A DNA stretch of 48,817 nucleotides from an uncultured Pelagibacteraceae bacterium. Its GTDB lineage: Bacteria > Pseudomonadota > Alphaproteobacteria > Pelagibacterales > Pelagibacteraceae. The stretch lies in contig CACPGV010000004.1 of assembly GCA_902633595.1 (NCBI GenBank), forward strand, positions 1 through 48,817. Reading direction: 5' to 3'. Below, one piece after another: positions 18,333 to 27,177 of the stretch. The notes beneath the pieces are model-generated. The model was not told the DNA's origin, did not search any database, and saw only the letters and a program-made list of their open reading frames with translations. Every line of letters begins with the position of its first letter. Position 1 is the first letter of the stretch. Made by a program: the position numbers and the translations under genes.

Positions 18333-19276
18333 TGATTAAAAAAGACACAAAAGTAGCTGTATTGGGTGCTGGAGCAATGGGTTGTTTGTTTGGAGGCTTA
18401 TTAGCAGAAAAAGGACTTGATGTTGTCCTAATAGATGTGTGGGAAAAACATGTCAGAGAAATTAATTCAAAAGGTCTAAAAATGATGGGTCATGGTGGTG
18501 ACCGAATTATAAAAATTAAAGCTACAACTGAACCTCAAAAACTGAGTGAAGTAGATGCAATTATTGTAATGTGTAAAGCTACTGCATTAAAAACAGCACT
18601 TACAAACGCAAAAAATATTATTGGAGACAAGACAATGTTGATGTCTTTTCAAAACGGTATAGGGCACGAAGAAATAATGCAGGAAATTGCAGGAAAAGAA
18701 AAAGTTTTAGGCGGATCTACAACTCAAGCTGCAAGCGTGCAAGGTCCTGGGATAATTCAAAATCACGCAAGTTTACCTTCGTGGATTGGTGAATACGACG
18801 GAGGCGCAAGTGAGAGAGTAAAAGATTTAGCAGAAACCTTTACTGCTTATGGTTTGGAAACATTGACTGAGGAGAATATTAAAAAGAGAAAATGGATGAA
18901 ATTATTTGCTCTTACAGCAATAGGGCCGCTATCTGCTATTTTTGATTTACACCATACAGATTTATACATCTCTAACAAAAATCAAGTAATGTCTAGAAAA
19001 TTAGGCAAGGACATCATTCTTGAGACAAGAAATGTTGCTAAGGCTGATGGAGTTGACGTTACAGAAGATGAATGTTTAGATATGTTCAATCGAATTGTGG
19101 ACTCTAGACAAACAAATAAATCTTCAATGGCATTTGATGTTTTGAAAAAAAGAGCCTCTGAAATTGATTTCATTAGTGGAGCTGTTTCAAGAATAGGTAA
19201 AAGGCACGGAGTGAAAACACCTTTGAATGATTTAATGTATAATATTATTAAAATTAAAGAGGGAATGTATACTTAA
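18332..19276 (+). CDS. Ketopantoate reductase (PanE/ApbA) family dehydrogenase
   Basis: VAVLGAGAMGCLFGGLLAEKG, KATALKTAL, SFQNGIGHEE, KKRKWMKLFALTAIGPL; substrate uncertain. Confidence 0.88.
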   Translation: MIKKDTKVAVLGAGAMGCLFGGLLAEKGLDVVLIDVWEKHVREINSKGLKMMGHGGDRIIKIKATTEPQKLSEVDAIIVMCKATALKTALTNAKNIIGDKTMLMSFQNGIGHEEIMQEIAGKEKVLGGSTTQAASVQGPGIIQNHASLPSWIGEYDGGASERVKDLAETFTAYGLETLTEENIKKRKWMKLFALTAIGPLSAIFDLHHTDLYISNKNQVMSRKLGKDIILETRNVAKADGVDVTEDECLDMFNRIVDSRQTNKSSMAFDVLKKRASEIDFISGAVSRIGKRHGVKTPLNDLMYNIIKIKEGMYT

Positions 19277-19282
19277 ATATAC

Positions 19283-21199
19283 ATGAGTAATGAAATCGTC
19301 TGGTCTCCTCCGAAAGAAATAGTAAATAGCTCAAAATTAACCAAATTTTTAAAATTTTGTAAGTTAAACGATTATGATGAGCTTGAAAAAAAAAGTTATG
19401 CTGATCCTGGTTGGCTTTGGGATAATGTTATTAAATTTTCTGATCTAAAATTTTATCAACCTTATGAGAAAATCATGGATGATAGTAAAGGAGCACCATG
19501 GACAAAATGGTGTGTGGGTGGAAAAACTAATATTGTTCTTAATTGTATTGATCGGCATAAAGAAAAAAAATTCTTTAGCGAAAATTTTATTTTTGCAGAA
19601 AAAGAGGATGGTACTAAAAGTTCAATTACTTATGAGGAATTTAATAAGCAAATCTCTAAAATAGGTAATGCTCTTAAGATTAATGGTTTTCAAAAAGGTG
19701 ATGTGATTGCACTCTATATGCCTCAATTTATAGAAACCTACATTGCTTATTTTGCAATTTTAAAAATCGGTTGTATCGTTCTTCCATTATTTTCTGGTTA
19801 TGGTTCTGATGCTGTAATTGAGAGATTAAATATTGCAAATGCAAAAGGTATTTTTACTGTAGAAAAAACTTTTAGAAAAGGAAAAGAAATAAAGATGTTT
19901 GATCTTATCAAAAATGATTTAGATCAAGTAAATTCTTTAAAAAAAGTTTTTTTGTTAGGTGATGAAAAAGGTAAGAAAATTTTTAATTGGGAAAATTTTA
20001 AAAATGTTTCAGAAAAGTTAAAGACTGAAGAAATGGAAGCTGAAGACCCAGCGATAATTCATTTTACATCTGGGACAACTGGTAAACCTAAAGGGTGTGT
20101 GTATACACATATTGGTTTAGTGACTAAGATGTCTTTCGATGAGGGAGTTTTAGCAGATTTTAAACAAACTGATGTTCATTTATGTATGGCGGATATGGGA
20201 TGGATGGTTGGTTCTAAATCTGCAACTATCGCTTCGTCTCATGGTGCAAAAATGTTAATTGCAGAAGGTGTTCCAGATTTTCCTGACGAAATTAGATTTT
20301 GGAAATTAATAGAAAAATATAAAGTATCTTGGACTGAATTATCTCCAGCATTAATTAGAACTCAAATGATTAAAGACAAAAATTTATTTAAAGATATAGA
20401 TTTAAGTTCGCTTAGGATTATCTGTACTGGTGGTGAACCTTGGACTGAGAAACCTTGGAAATGGTTATTTGAGTTTATTGGTAAATCAAAAGTTCCTATA
20501 ATGAACTCAGCGGGAGGAACTGAAGTATCTGGTTCTATACTTCATTGTTGTTTACATAGACCTTTTAAAGTTGGTTCATTTAATGCACCTATTCCCGGAA
20601 TGAGTCCAGGAATTATTACTAGTGATGGAAAAGAGGTAGAAGTAAATCAAATAGGTGAATTAATTCTGAGAAAGTCATCCATTGGTTTAACTAAAAGTTT
20701 ATGGGGTGATGATGATCGTTATATAAATAATTATTGGAAAGTAATAAAAAACTTTTGGGTACATGGAGATTTAGCTAGTAGAGACAAAGATGGCCACTGG
20801 TATCTTCATGGTCGGTCTGATGACACAATAAAAGTCTCAGGAAAAAGAATAGGTCCTTCTGAATTAGAAAGTGTTGTTGTTAAAAGTGGAAAAGTTAAAG
20901 AAGTAGCTGCGGTTGGTATTCCTGATGAAAGTAAAGGGTCTAAAATTATACTATCCATTGTTCCTTTGGCTGAAAAAGACGAACTAAAAGCTGATTTTTT
21001 TGCTGATTTAATCATTAAAGATTTAGGGAAGTCATTTAAGCCTGATAAAATAATATTTGTAAAAGATTTACCTAAAACTCGAAATATGAAAATAATGAGG
21101 AGAGTTATAAAATCTTGTTTAACAAATGATGATCCTGGAGATGTTTCTACTTTACTTAATCCAGAATCCGTTGAGGAGATAAAACAGCATGCAATTTAA
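19283..21199 (+). CDS. Acyl-CoA synthetase (AMP-forming, acetyl/propionyl-CoA synthetase-like)
   Basis: IIHFTSGTTGKPKGCVYTH (P-loop), HGDLASRDKDGHWYLHGRSDDTIKVSGKRIGPSELES, AAVGIPDESKGSKI. Confidence 0.93.
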   Translation: MSNEIVWSPPKEIVNSSKLTKFLKFCKLNDYDELEKKSYADPGWLWDNVIKFSDLKFYQPYEKIMDDSKGAPWTKWCVGGKTNIVLNCIDRHKEKKFFSENFIFAEKEDGTKSSITYEEFNKQISKIGNALKINGFQKGDVIALYMPQFIETYIAYFAILKIGCIVLPLFSGYGSDAVIERLNIANAKGIFTVEKTFRKGKEIKMFDLIKNDLDQVNSLKKVFLLGDEKGKKIFNWENFKNVSEKLKTEEMEAEDPAIIHFTSGTTGKPKGCVYTHIGLVTKMSFDEGVLADFKQTDVHLCMADMGWMVGSKSATIASSHGAKMLIAEGVPDFPDEIRFWKLIEKYKVSWTELSPALIRTQMIKDKNLFKDIDLSSLRIICTGGEPWTEKPWKWLFEFIGKSKVPIMNSAGGTEVSGSILHCCLHRPFKVGSFNAPIPGMSPGIITSDGKEVEVNQIGELILRKSSIGLTKSLWGDDDRYINNYWKVIKNFWVHGDLASRDKDGHWYLHGRSDDTIKVSGKRIGPSELESVVVKSGKVKEVAAVGIPDESKGSKIILSIVPLAEKDELKADFFADLIIKDLGKSFKPDKIIFVKDLPKTRNMKIMRRVIKSCLTNDDPGDVSTLLNPESVEEIKQHAI

Positions 21200-21959
21200 A
21201 GATATTCTTTATGAAGTTAAAGATGATTACGCTCATTTAACAATTAATAGACCTAAAGTTCTGAATGCTTTTACTCCCGTTACACTTCAAGAATTGAAGA
21301 CCGCTTTAGATGCAGCTGAAAAAGATAAAGAAGTTGGTGTGATAGTATTATCGGGTTCAGGCGATAGAGCTTTTTGCTCTGGTGGAGATATGAACTGGGA
21401 GAGCTCTAAGGAGTTTCAAGATCATGAATACGAATTTCATATTCACTTAACAAAATGTAGTAAACCAATCATAGCTAAAGTAGATGGATACGCAATTGGT
21501 GGTGGAAATCATATGGCTTATTTCTGTGATTTAACTATTGCAAGTGAGAATTCTATATTTGGCCAAAATGGCCCCAGAGTTGGTTCTCCTGCGGGAGGAG
21601 CTATCGTTGCACATTCTGCGAATATTTTAGGACATAAACGTGCAAGAGAAATGTGGATGACTTGTAAAAGGTACTCGGCAAAAGAGATGATGAATTGGGG
21701 TTTGGTAAATTCAGTAGTGAAGAAAGATAAATTAGAAAAGGAAGTTAAAAAGTATGGTGATGAAATTTTAAAAGCTGCACCAACTTGTTTGAAGATATTA
21801 AAGGCTAGTTTTAGAAAACAGTTTGAAGAAATTTTAAAAATTACCCAAAAAGGTATGGTTGAAGAAGTTTCCCCTGGTTATTTTAAAACTGGAGAACAGG
21901 CAGAAGGCGCTAAGGCTTTTCTAGAAAAAAGAAAGCCAAATTTCAAAAAATTTAGATAA
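21189..21959 (+). CDS. Crotonase-superfamily enzyme, MenB/BadI-like
   Basis: GVIVLSGSGDRAFCSGGDMN, AIGGGNHMAYFCDLTIASENSIFGQNGPRVGSPAGGAI, KRAREMWMTCKRYSAKE, GEQAEGAKAFLEKRKPNFKKFR C-terminus. Confidence 0.85.
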   Translation: MQFKDILYEVKDDYAHLTINRPKVLNAFTPVTLQELKTALDAAEKDKEVGVIVLSGSGDRAFCSGGDMNWESSKEFQDHEYEFHIHLTKCSKPIIAKVDGYAIGGGNHMAYFCDLTIASENSIFGQNGPRVGSPAGGAIVAHSANILGHKRAREMWMTCKRYSAKEMMNWGLVNSVVKKDKLEKEVKKYGDEILKAAPTCLKILKASFRKQFEEILKITQKGMVEEVSPGYFKTGEQAEGAKAFLEKRKPNFKKFR

Positions 21960-23047
21960 TGAAAATTAAATCAATCAAAGCAATCACTTTGAGTATGCCG
22001 TTTAGCCATGGAGGAAAAAAGGTAATTTTTCATGGAAAAGAATGGAAAAGTTTAGAATTTAACCTGGTAAAAATTGAAACAGATAAAGGTATCACTGGTT
22101 GGGGTGAAGCCTTTGGTTATACAAGTTGGAAAGCAATAAAAATAGCAATTGAAGAAATGGTGGCTCCTTTACTCGTTGGAAAAGATATGAGTAATATACC
22201 TGAACTTCTTTTAACTCTTCAAAAATCTTTGCACTTATTCGGTAGATACGGAATAACAATGTTTGCGATATCTGGTGTTGAAATTGCATTATGGGATGCA
22301 TTAGGCAAAGAAAAAAATAAGCCAATTCATGAATTGTTAGGAAAAAAAAATAAAGATATATTTAAAGCCTATTCAAGTCTTTTTAGATATGGAGATCCAA
22401 AAATTATAGAGCAAAAATGTAAGCAATCATTGGATGACGGTTACCAAGCTATAAAACTTCACGAAATAGAGAATGACTGTATTGAGGCTGGAAGAAAAGG
22501 AACAGGTAATTTTCCTTTAATGTTAGATACCAATTGTCCTTGGACTTATGAAGAAACACTATCCAAAAAAGATTTTTTAAAAAGTATGAAACTTACCTGG
22601 TTGGAAGAACCTATTTACCCACCAGAAGATTATGAAACTCTTGCAAAATTAAATAAAGAACTTGGAATACCCATAGCATGTGGGGAGAATGCGTGTACAG
22701 AATTTGAATTTAAATCAATGATCAAACAAAAAGCAGTCACTTTTGTTCAACCATCAGTAATTAAAGTTGGTGGTATTTATGAGATGTACAAAATTATTAA
22801 GCATGCAGAAAAAAATGATATCTCTGTAATGCCTCATACTGCATACTTTGGGCCAGGTTTTTTAGCTACACTTCAATTAGCTGCATTGATGCAAAAGGAA
22901 ACCTATATTGAAAGATTCTATTTAAATATTGATCAGGAATTTTACCCAAATTTTAAAAGAGCATTAAATGGTAAATATAAATTACCTCCGGGACCAGGTC
23001 TTGGTATTGATTTAGATTATAATAAGTTTAGCAAATATGAAATATAG
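21959..23047 (+). CDS. Enolase superfamily, mandelate racemase/muconate lactonizing enzyme-like
   Basis: GITGWGEAFGYTSW, AISGVEIALWDALGKEKNKPIHELLG, AIKLHE, LMLDTNCPW, WLEEPIYP, CGENA, VQPSVIKVGGI, MPHTAYFGPG. Confidence 0.9.
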   Translation: MKIKSIKAITLSMPFSHGGKKVIFHGKEWKSLEFNLVKIETDKGITGWGEAFGYTSWKAIKIAIEEMVAPLLVGKDMSNIPELLLTLQKSLHLFGRYGITMFAISGVEIALWDALGKEKNKPIHELLGKKNKDIFKAYSSLFRYGDPKIIEQKCKQSLDDGYQAIKLHEIENDCIEAGRKGTGNFPLMLDTNCPWTYEETLSKKDFLKSMKLTWLEEPIYPPEDYETLAKLNKELGIPIACGENACTEFEFKSMIKQKAVTFVQPSVIKVGGIYEMYKIIKHAEKNDISVMPHTAYFGPGFLATLQLAALMQKETYIERFYLNIDQEFYPNFKRALNGKYKLPPGPGLGIDLDYNKFSKYEI

Positions 23048-23699
23048 ATCAGTTTTATTCGTGCCTGGTCATGAAGAGAAAAAAATAAAAAAAGCATATA
23101 CATTAAACGCAGATTTAATTGTGCTTGATTTAGAGTCAACTGTTCCCAAGGATCAGAGAGAAGAAGCGAAAAAAATAATAAAGAAATGCAATGTTAATAA
23201 AGATCGAACATATATAAGAATAAATAATAATTCTGATATAGAATTTGTAACATCAGAAAAATTTGTCGGAATATTCTTGCCTTTTACAGAAACGAAAAAA
23301 CAGTTACTTGAGATAGATGAATTATTAAAAAAAAAAGAAAAATTAAGGACTGATGTGATACCAATATTAGAAAGTATAAACGGACTAGCCAATCTTGATG
23401 AAATTTGCTCTTTTTCAGAAAGAATTCAAATTATATCTTTTGGTTCACATGATTTAGCTAAATCAATAAACCTTGAAATTTCAGAAGATGAAAAGGAAAT
23501 ATTAGAATTTAGAAAAAACATAGTAAATAAATCTAAGAATATTAAGAGTCCAATAGATACATCTTATTTAAATTTTAAAGATTTAAATGGGTTTGAAACC
23601 TCTTGCAATTTAGTTAAAAAATTAGGTTTTGGAGGTAAAGCTTGTATTCATCCAGACCAAGTAAAGATCTCCAACAAAATTTTTAATGAAAAATACTGA
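23037..23699 (+). CDS. HpcH/HpaI aldolase / CitE-like lyase (short)
   Basis: YRSVLFVPGHEEKKIKKA, ADLIVLDLESTVPKDQREEA, YIRINN, PILESINGLANLDEI, SFGSHDLA, GFGGKACIHPDQV. Confidence 0.85.
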   Translation: MKYRSVLFVPGHEEKKIKKAYTLNADLIVLDLESTVPKDQREEAKKIIKKCNVNKDRTYIRINNNSDIEFVTSEKFVGIFLPFTETKKQLLEIDELLKKKEKLRTDVIPILESINGLANLDEICSFSERIQIISFGSHDLAKSINLEISEDEKEILEFRKNIVNKSKNIKSPIDTSYLNFKDLNGFETSCNLVKKLGFGGKACIHPDQVKISNKIFNEKY

Positions 23700-24090
23700 G
23701 AAAATTTTGTATTTTGCTTATGGTACAAATCTAAATAAAAAAATTTTTTTAAAAAAATATAAAAATGCAAAATATCTATGCAAGTATATTTTGAAAGATT
23801 TTGAGCTAGTTTTTAGATCAAAATATAGAGTACCAGATATACAAAAAAAAAAGAGCTCAAGTGTAAAAGGCATAATCTATGAAATAGATAAAGCAACAGA
23901 GAAAAAATTAGATAGATACGAAGACTATCCTAAGTTATATATAAAAAAATTTTTTATTAAAAATAGAAAAAATGTAATGTATTATTTTATGAAAAGAAAA
24001 ACCCCTATTTTAAAGCCTGCAAAATATTACCTAAATGTTATGAAAAGCGGTTATCGACAAAACAATTATAAATTCAATTTTAAATATTAA
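23686..24090 (+). CDS. Gamma-glutamylcyclotransferase (AIG2/GGCT)-fold protein
   Basis: LYFAYGTNLNKK, GIIYEIDKATEKKLDRYEDYPKLYIKKFF. Confidence 0.75.
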   Translation: MKNTEKILYFAYGTNLNKKIFLKKYKNAKYLCKYILKDFELVFRSKYRVPDIQKKKSSSVKGIIYEIDKATEKKLDRYEDYPKLYIKKFFIKNRKNVMYYFMKRKTPILKPAKYYLNVMKSGYRQNNYKFNFKY

Positions 24091-25131
24091 GTGAAAAATA
24101 AAATAAAGATTGCAGTTGTTGGGATTGGCTTGATGGGTAGTCAACATTTAAAAGCTTTAAGAGTTTCAAAAAAAGCAAAACTCCACTCAATTGTAGATGT
24201 AAGTAAAAATTCTATAATTCATGCTAAAAAATTTAAAGTTCCATTCTATAGATCTTCGACTGAATTACTTAATAATAATAAACCAGATGCTGTAATTGTA
24301 GCTACGCCTAATCAGTTTCATGAAAAACATACGATTAGTTTTTTAAACGCAAAAATACCTGTTTTATTGGAAAAACCAATTTCCGATAATATTTCAAAGG
24401 CCAAAAAAATTATTCAAAGCTCAAAAAAAAATAAAACTCATCTCCTTATTGGCTATCATAGAAGGCACAATATTATCGTAACAAAAGTAAAGAAACAGAT
24501 TGATAGTGGAAATCTTGGAAAAATTGTTGCTGTTAATGTTATGTGTTGGTTATACAAAAATAAAGATTGGTATAAAGAAAAATGGAGAATTAGCAAAGGT
24601 GGCGGTCCATTAGGCATTAACCTTGTTCATGACATTGATCTTATTTGTTATTTACTTGGTCCTGTTCAATTTGTTCAAGCCTCTACATCAAATAAAATTA
24701 GAAAATATGATGTTGAAGACACGGCTATAGTTAATTTTACTTTTAAATCTGGTGCATTATGCACTCTAAGTGTTTCAGATACTATTGTTGGTCCTTGGAG
24801 CTATGAATTAACAGCAGGAGAAAACCCCGCTTATCCAATAACTAATCAATCAGCATATTATATTGGGGGCACAAAGGGCTCTATTCAATTTCCAAATTTA
24901 AAACATTGGTTCAATAAAGGTGAGAGAAGTTGGTGGAAACCTATATTTCATAAAGATATGAATGTTAGATTAAGTAGATTTACTTTAATAAATCAAATCA
25001 ATCATTTATGTGATGTGGTTCTAAATAAAGCTAAGCCAAAAGTAACAGGTGATGACGGCTTGCAATCTTTAAAAATATTTGATGCAATACTTAAAAGCAC
25101 TAAATCAGGAAAAAAAATAAAAATTAATTAA
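24091..25131 (+). CDS. Gfo/Idh/MocA family oxidoreductase 1 (GTG start)
   Basis: KIAVVGIGLMGSQHLKAL, ATPNQFHEKHTISFLNAKIPVLLEKPISDN, GYHRRHN, GGGPLGINLVHDIDLICYLLG. Confidence 0.92.
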   Translation: MKNKIKIAVVGIGLMGSQHLKALRVSKKAKLHSIVDVSKNSIIHAKKFKVPFYRSSTELLNNNKPDAVIVATPNQFHEKHTISFLNAKIPVLLEKPISDNISKAKKIIQSSKKNKTHLLIGYHRRHNIIVTKVKKQIDSGNLGKIVAVNVMCWLYKNKDWYKEKWRISKGGGPLGINLVHDIDLICYLLGPVQFVQASTSNKIRKYDVEDTAIVNFTFKSGALCTLSVSDTIVGPWSYELTAGENPAYPITNQSAYYIGGTKGSIQFPNLKHWFNKGERSWWKPIFHKDMNVRLSRFTLINQINHLCDVVLNKAKPKVTGDDGLQSLKIFDAILKSTKSGKKIKIN

Positions 25132-26262
25132 ATGAAAAAACTAAGATTGGGTATCATAGGTGGGGGTCCTGGATCTTGGATAGGACATGTCCATAGAATT
25201 GCATCACGTTTTGACGACAAATATGAAATTGTTGCTGGCGTCTTTTCAAGAAATTTTAAAATAAATCAATCATTTGGTGTAAGCATAGGTGTCAATAAAA
25301 ATAGATGTTATAAAGATTTTAAACGACTATGCGATAAAGAAAAAAAAAGAAAAGATGGTATTGAAGTAATAGCAATTATGACGCCTCCTGGAAGTCATCA
25401 AGCAATAGCAGAACTTTTCATTAAAAATAACATACATGTCATATCAGATAAGCCTTTTGCAGGTACACTTCCACAGGCTAAAAAACTTTACAAAACTATA
25501 ATTCAAAATAATAAAATAGTTTACGGGTTGACACATAATTATTCTGCTTATCCAATGGTAAGACATGCTAAAAAATTAATCGAAGATAAAAAACTAGGAA
25601 ATGTCGAGTATATAAATGTAGAGTATGTTCAAGACTGGTCTAATGGTGTCAAAGTTACTACTAAAAATGCTAAAAAAGTTTTTAGATGGAAATTAGATAA
25701 AAAAATTGCAGGTGTATCAACAGTATTAAATGAAATAGGTTCTCATGCTTATCATCTTTGTAACTATATAACTGGCCTCGAAGGTAAATCTTTATTTGCA
25801 GATATAAAAAAGTACTCTAAAAAAATTAAATTTGATACTAATGCCCAAGTTTTTATAAATTACGAAAATGGAGCTAAAGGATTATTCTGGGCTTCAACTA
25901 CAGCAAAAGGTGGAATTTATGGTCTTAGAATTAGAGTGTTTGGATCAAAAGGTAGCCTGGAGTGGGTTCAGAATGATCCAAATTATTTAAAATATAGCAG
26001 TGAAACTGGTGCAACAAAAATTTTAGAAAGAGGTTTTAATGAAAGTAATTTTTCTAAATCTTTTTCAAGAATTAAATATGGTCACCCTGAAGGATATTTA
26101 AGTGCTTTTTCTAATTTGTATAAGGAAATTGCGCAAAAGATAAATTTAAAGAAATCCAAGAAAAGATTTTATTTTCCAACTGCCTATGAAGGTCTGCTTA
26201 CCGCAAAGTTTATTGATGGTTGTGTAAAATCTTCCTCAAAAAAAAAATGGGTACAATTTTAA
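25132..26262 (+). CDS. Gfo/Idh/MocA family oxidoreductase 2
   Basis: LRLGIIGGGPGSWIGHVHRIA, IMTPPGSHQAIAELFIKNNIHVISDKPFAGT, GLTHNYSAYPMVRHAKKLI, VLNEIGSHAYHLCNYITG. Confidence 0.92.
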   Translation: MKKLRLGIIGGGPGSWIGHVHRIASRFDDKYEIVAGVFSRNFKINQSFGVSIGVNKNRCYKDFKRLCDKEKKRKDGIEVIAIMTPPGSHQAIAELFIKNNIHVISDKPFAGTLPQAKKLYKTIIQNNKIVYGLTHNYSAYPMVRHAKKLIEDKKLGNVEYINVEYVQDWSNGVKVTTKNAKKVFRWKLDKKIAGVSTVLNEIGSHAYHLCNYITGLEGKSLFADIKKYSKKIKFDTNAQVFINYENGAKGLFWASTTAKGGIYGLRIRVFGSKGSLEWVQNDPNYLKYSSETGATKILERGFNESNFSKSFSRIKYGHPEGYLSAFSNLYKEIAQKINLKKSKKRFYFPTAYEGLLTAKFIDGCVKSSSKKKWVQF

Positions 26263-27174
26263 ATGATTAAATCCTGTGTAATAGGGTTATCTAAAATTGG
26301 TCAAATTCATTGTTCTAATTTAAAAAAAATAAAAAATACATCTTTAAATTATGTTTACGATAAAGATTTTACTTTAAGAAATAAAACTGCCAAAAAGTTT
26401 AAGTGTAAGACTTCTAATAGCTTTGAAGAAATTTTGAGAAATAAAGAAGTGAAATTATTTATTATAGCTTCTCCAACTACTACTCATGAATATTATTTAG
26501 ATAAACTAATAAAGTACAAGAAGATGATTTATTGTGAAAAACCGATATCTCTAAATGCATCAAAGCTGGACGTTTTAGTTAGAAGAATTAAATCAAATAG
26601 GATTAAAATATGTATTGGGCTAAATAGAAGATTTTCTGATGCTTATATTAAAATGAAGAAATTAATTAATAGTAAGAATGTCAAAATTATTCAGATTATA
26701 TCAAGATCGTCAAATGCTAATGTCAAGCAATCTGTTAGGAATGGAGGTCTTTTTATGGATAAAGGATTTCACTTTTTTGACTTGGCTTGTTGGTTTGCTA
26801 ACTCCTTTCCAAATAAAATAATCACAATTGCTAATCCCTTAAGTACTAAAGAATTTCTCAAAAATAATGACTACTCAGATGCAGTTGTAAATATGAAATT
26901 TAAAAATAAGGTAATAGTAGAATATATATTCAGTAGAAATAGTAGACTTGGTCACGAAGAAAGTGTCAAATTATTTGGCAATGGATTTAAGATTGACTCC
27001 GACAAGTTTTTTAAGAAGTCAATAATTTATAAGAATTTTGATATAAAGCATAAAGAGAGCTACTTTAGATGTTTAAAAAAATTTGTTTATTTAAATAAAA
27101 ACTTACTATTAAATGAAGGAATTCAAACTCAAAAAATTTGTGACGAAGTGTTAAAGTCTGCCAGACTTAATTAG
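26263..27174 (+). CDS. Gfo/Idh/MocA family oxidoreductase 3
   Basis: SCVIGLSKIGQIHCSNL, IIASPTTTHEYYLDKLIKYKKMIYCEKPIS, IGLNRRFSDAYIKMKKL, GGLFMDKGFHFFDLACW. Confidence 0.9.
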   Translation: MIKSCVIGLSKIGQIHCSNLKKIKNTSLNYVYDKDFTLRNKTAKKFKCKTSNSFEEILRNKEVKLFIIASPTTTHEYYLDKLIKYKKMIYCEKPISLNASKLDVLVRRIKSNRIKICIGLNRRFSDAYIKMKKLINSKNVKIIQIISRSSNANVKQSVRNGGLFMDKGFHFFDLACWFANSFPNKIITIANPLSTKEFLKNNDYSDAVVNMKFKNKVIVEYIFSRNSRLGHEESVKLFGNGFKIDSDKFFKKSIIYKNFDIKHKESYFRCLKKFVYLNKNLLLNEGIQTQKICDEVLKSARLN

Positions 27175-27177
27175 ATT

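Noticed and set aside
19464-19664. 66-aa ORF inside acyl-CoA synthetase
   Set aside because: Alternate frame of a well-supported CDS
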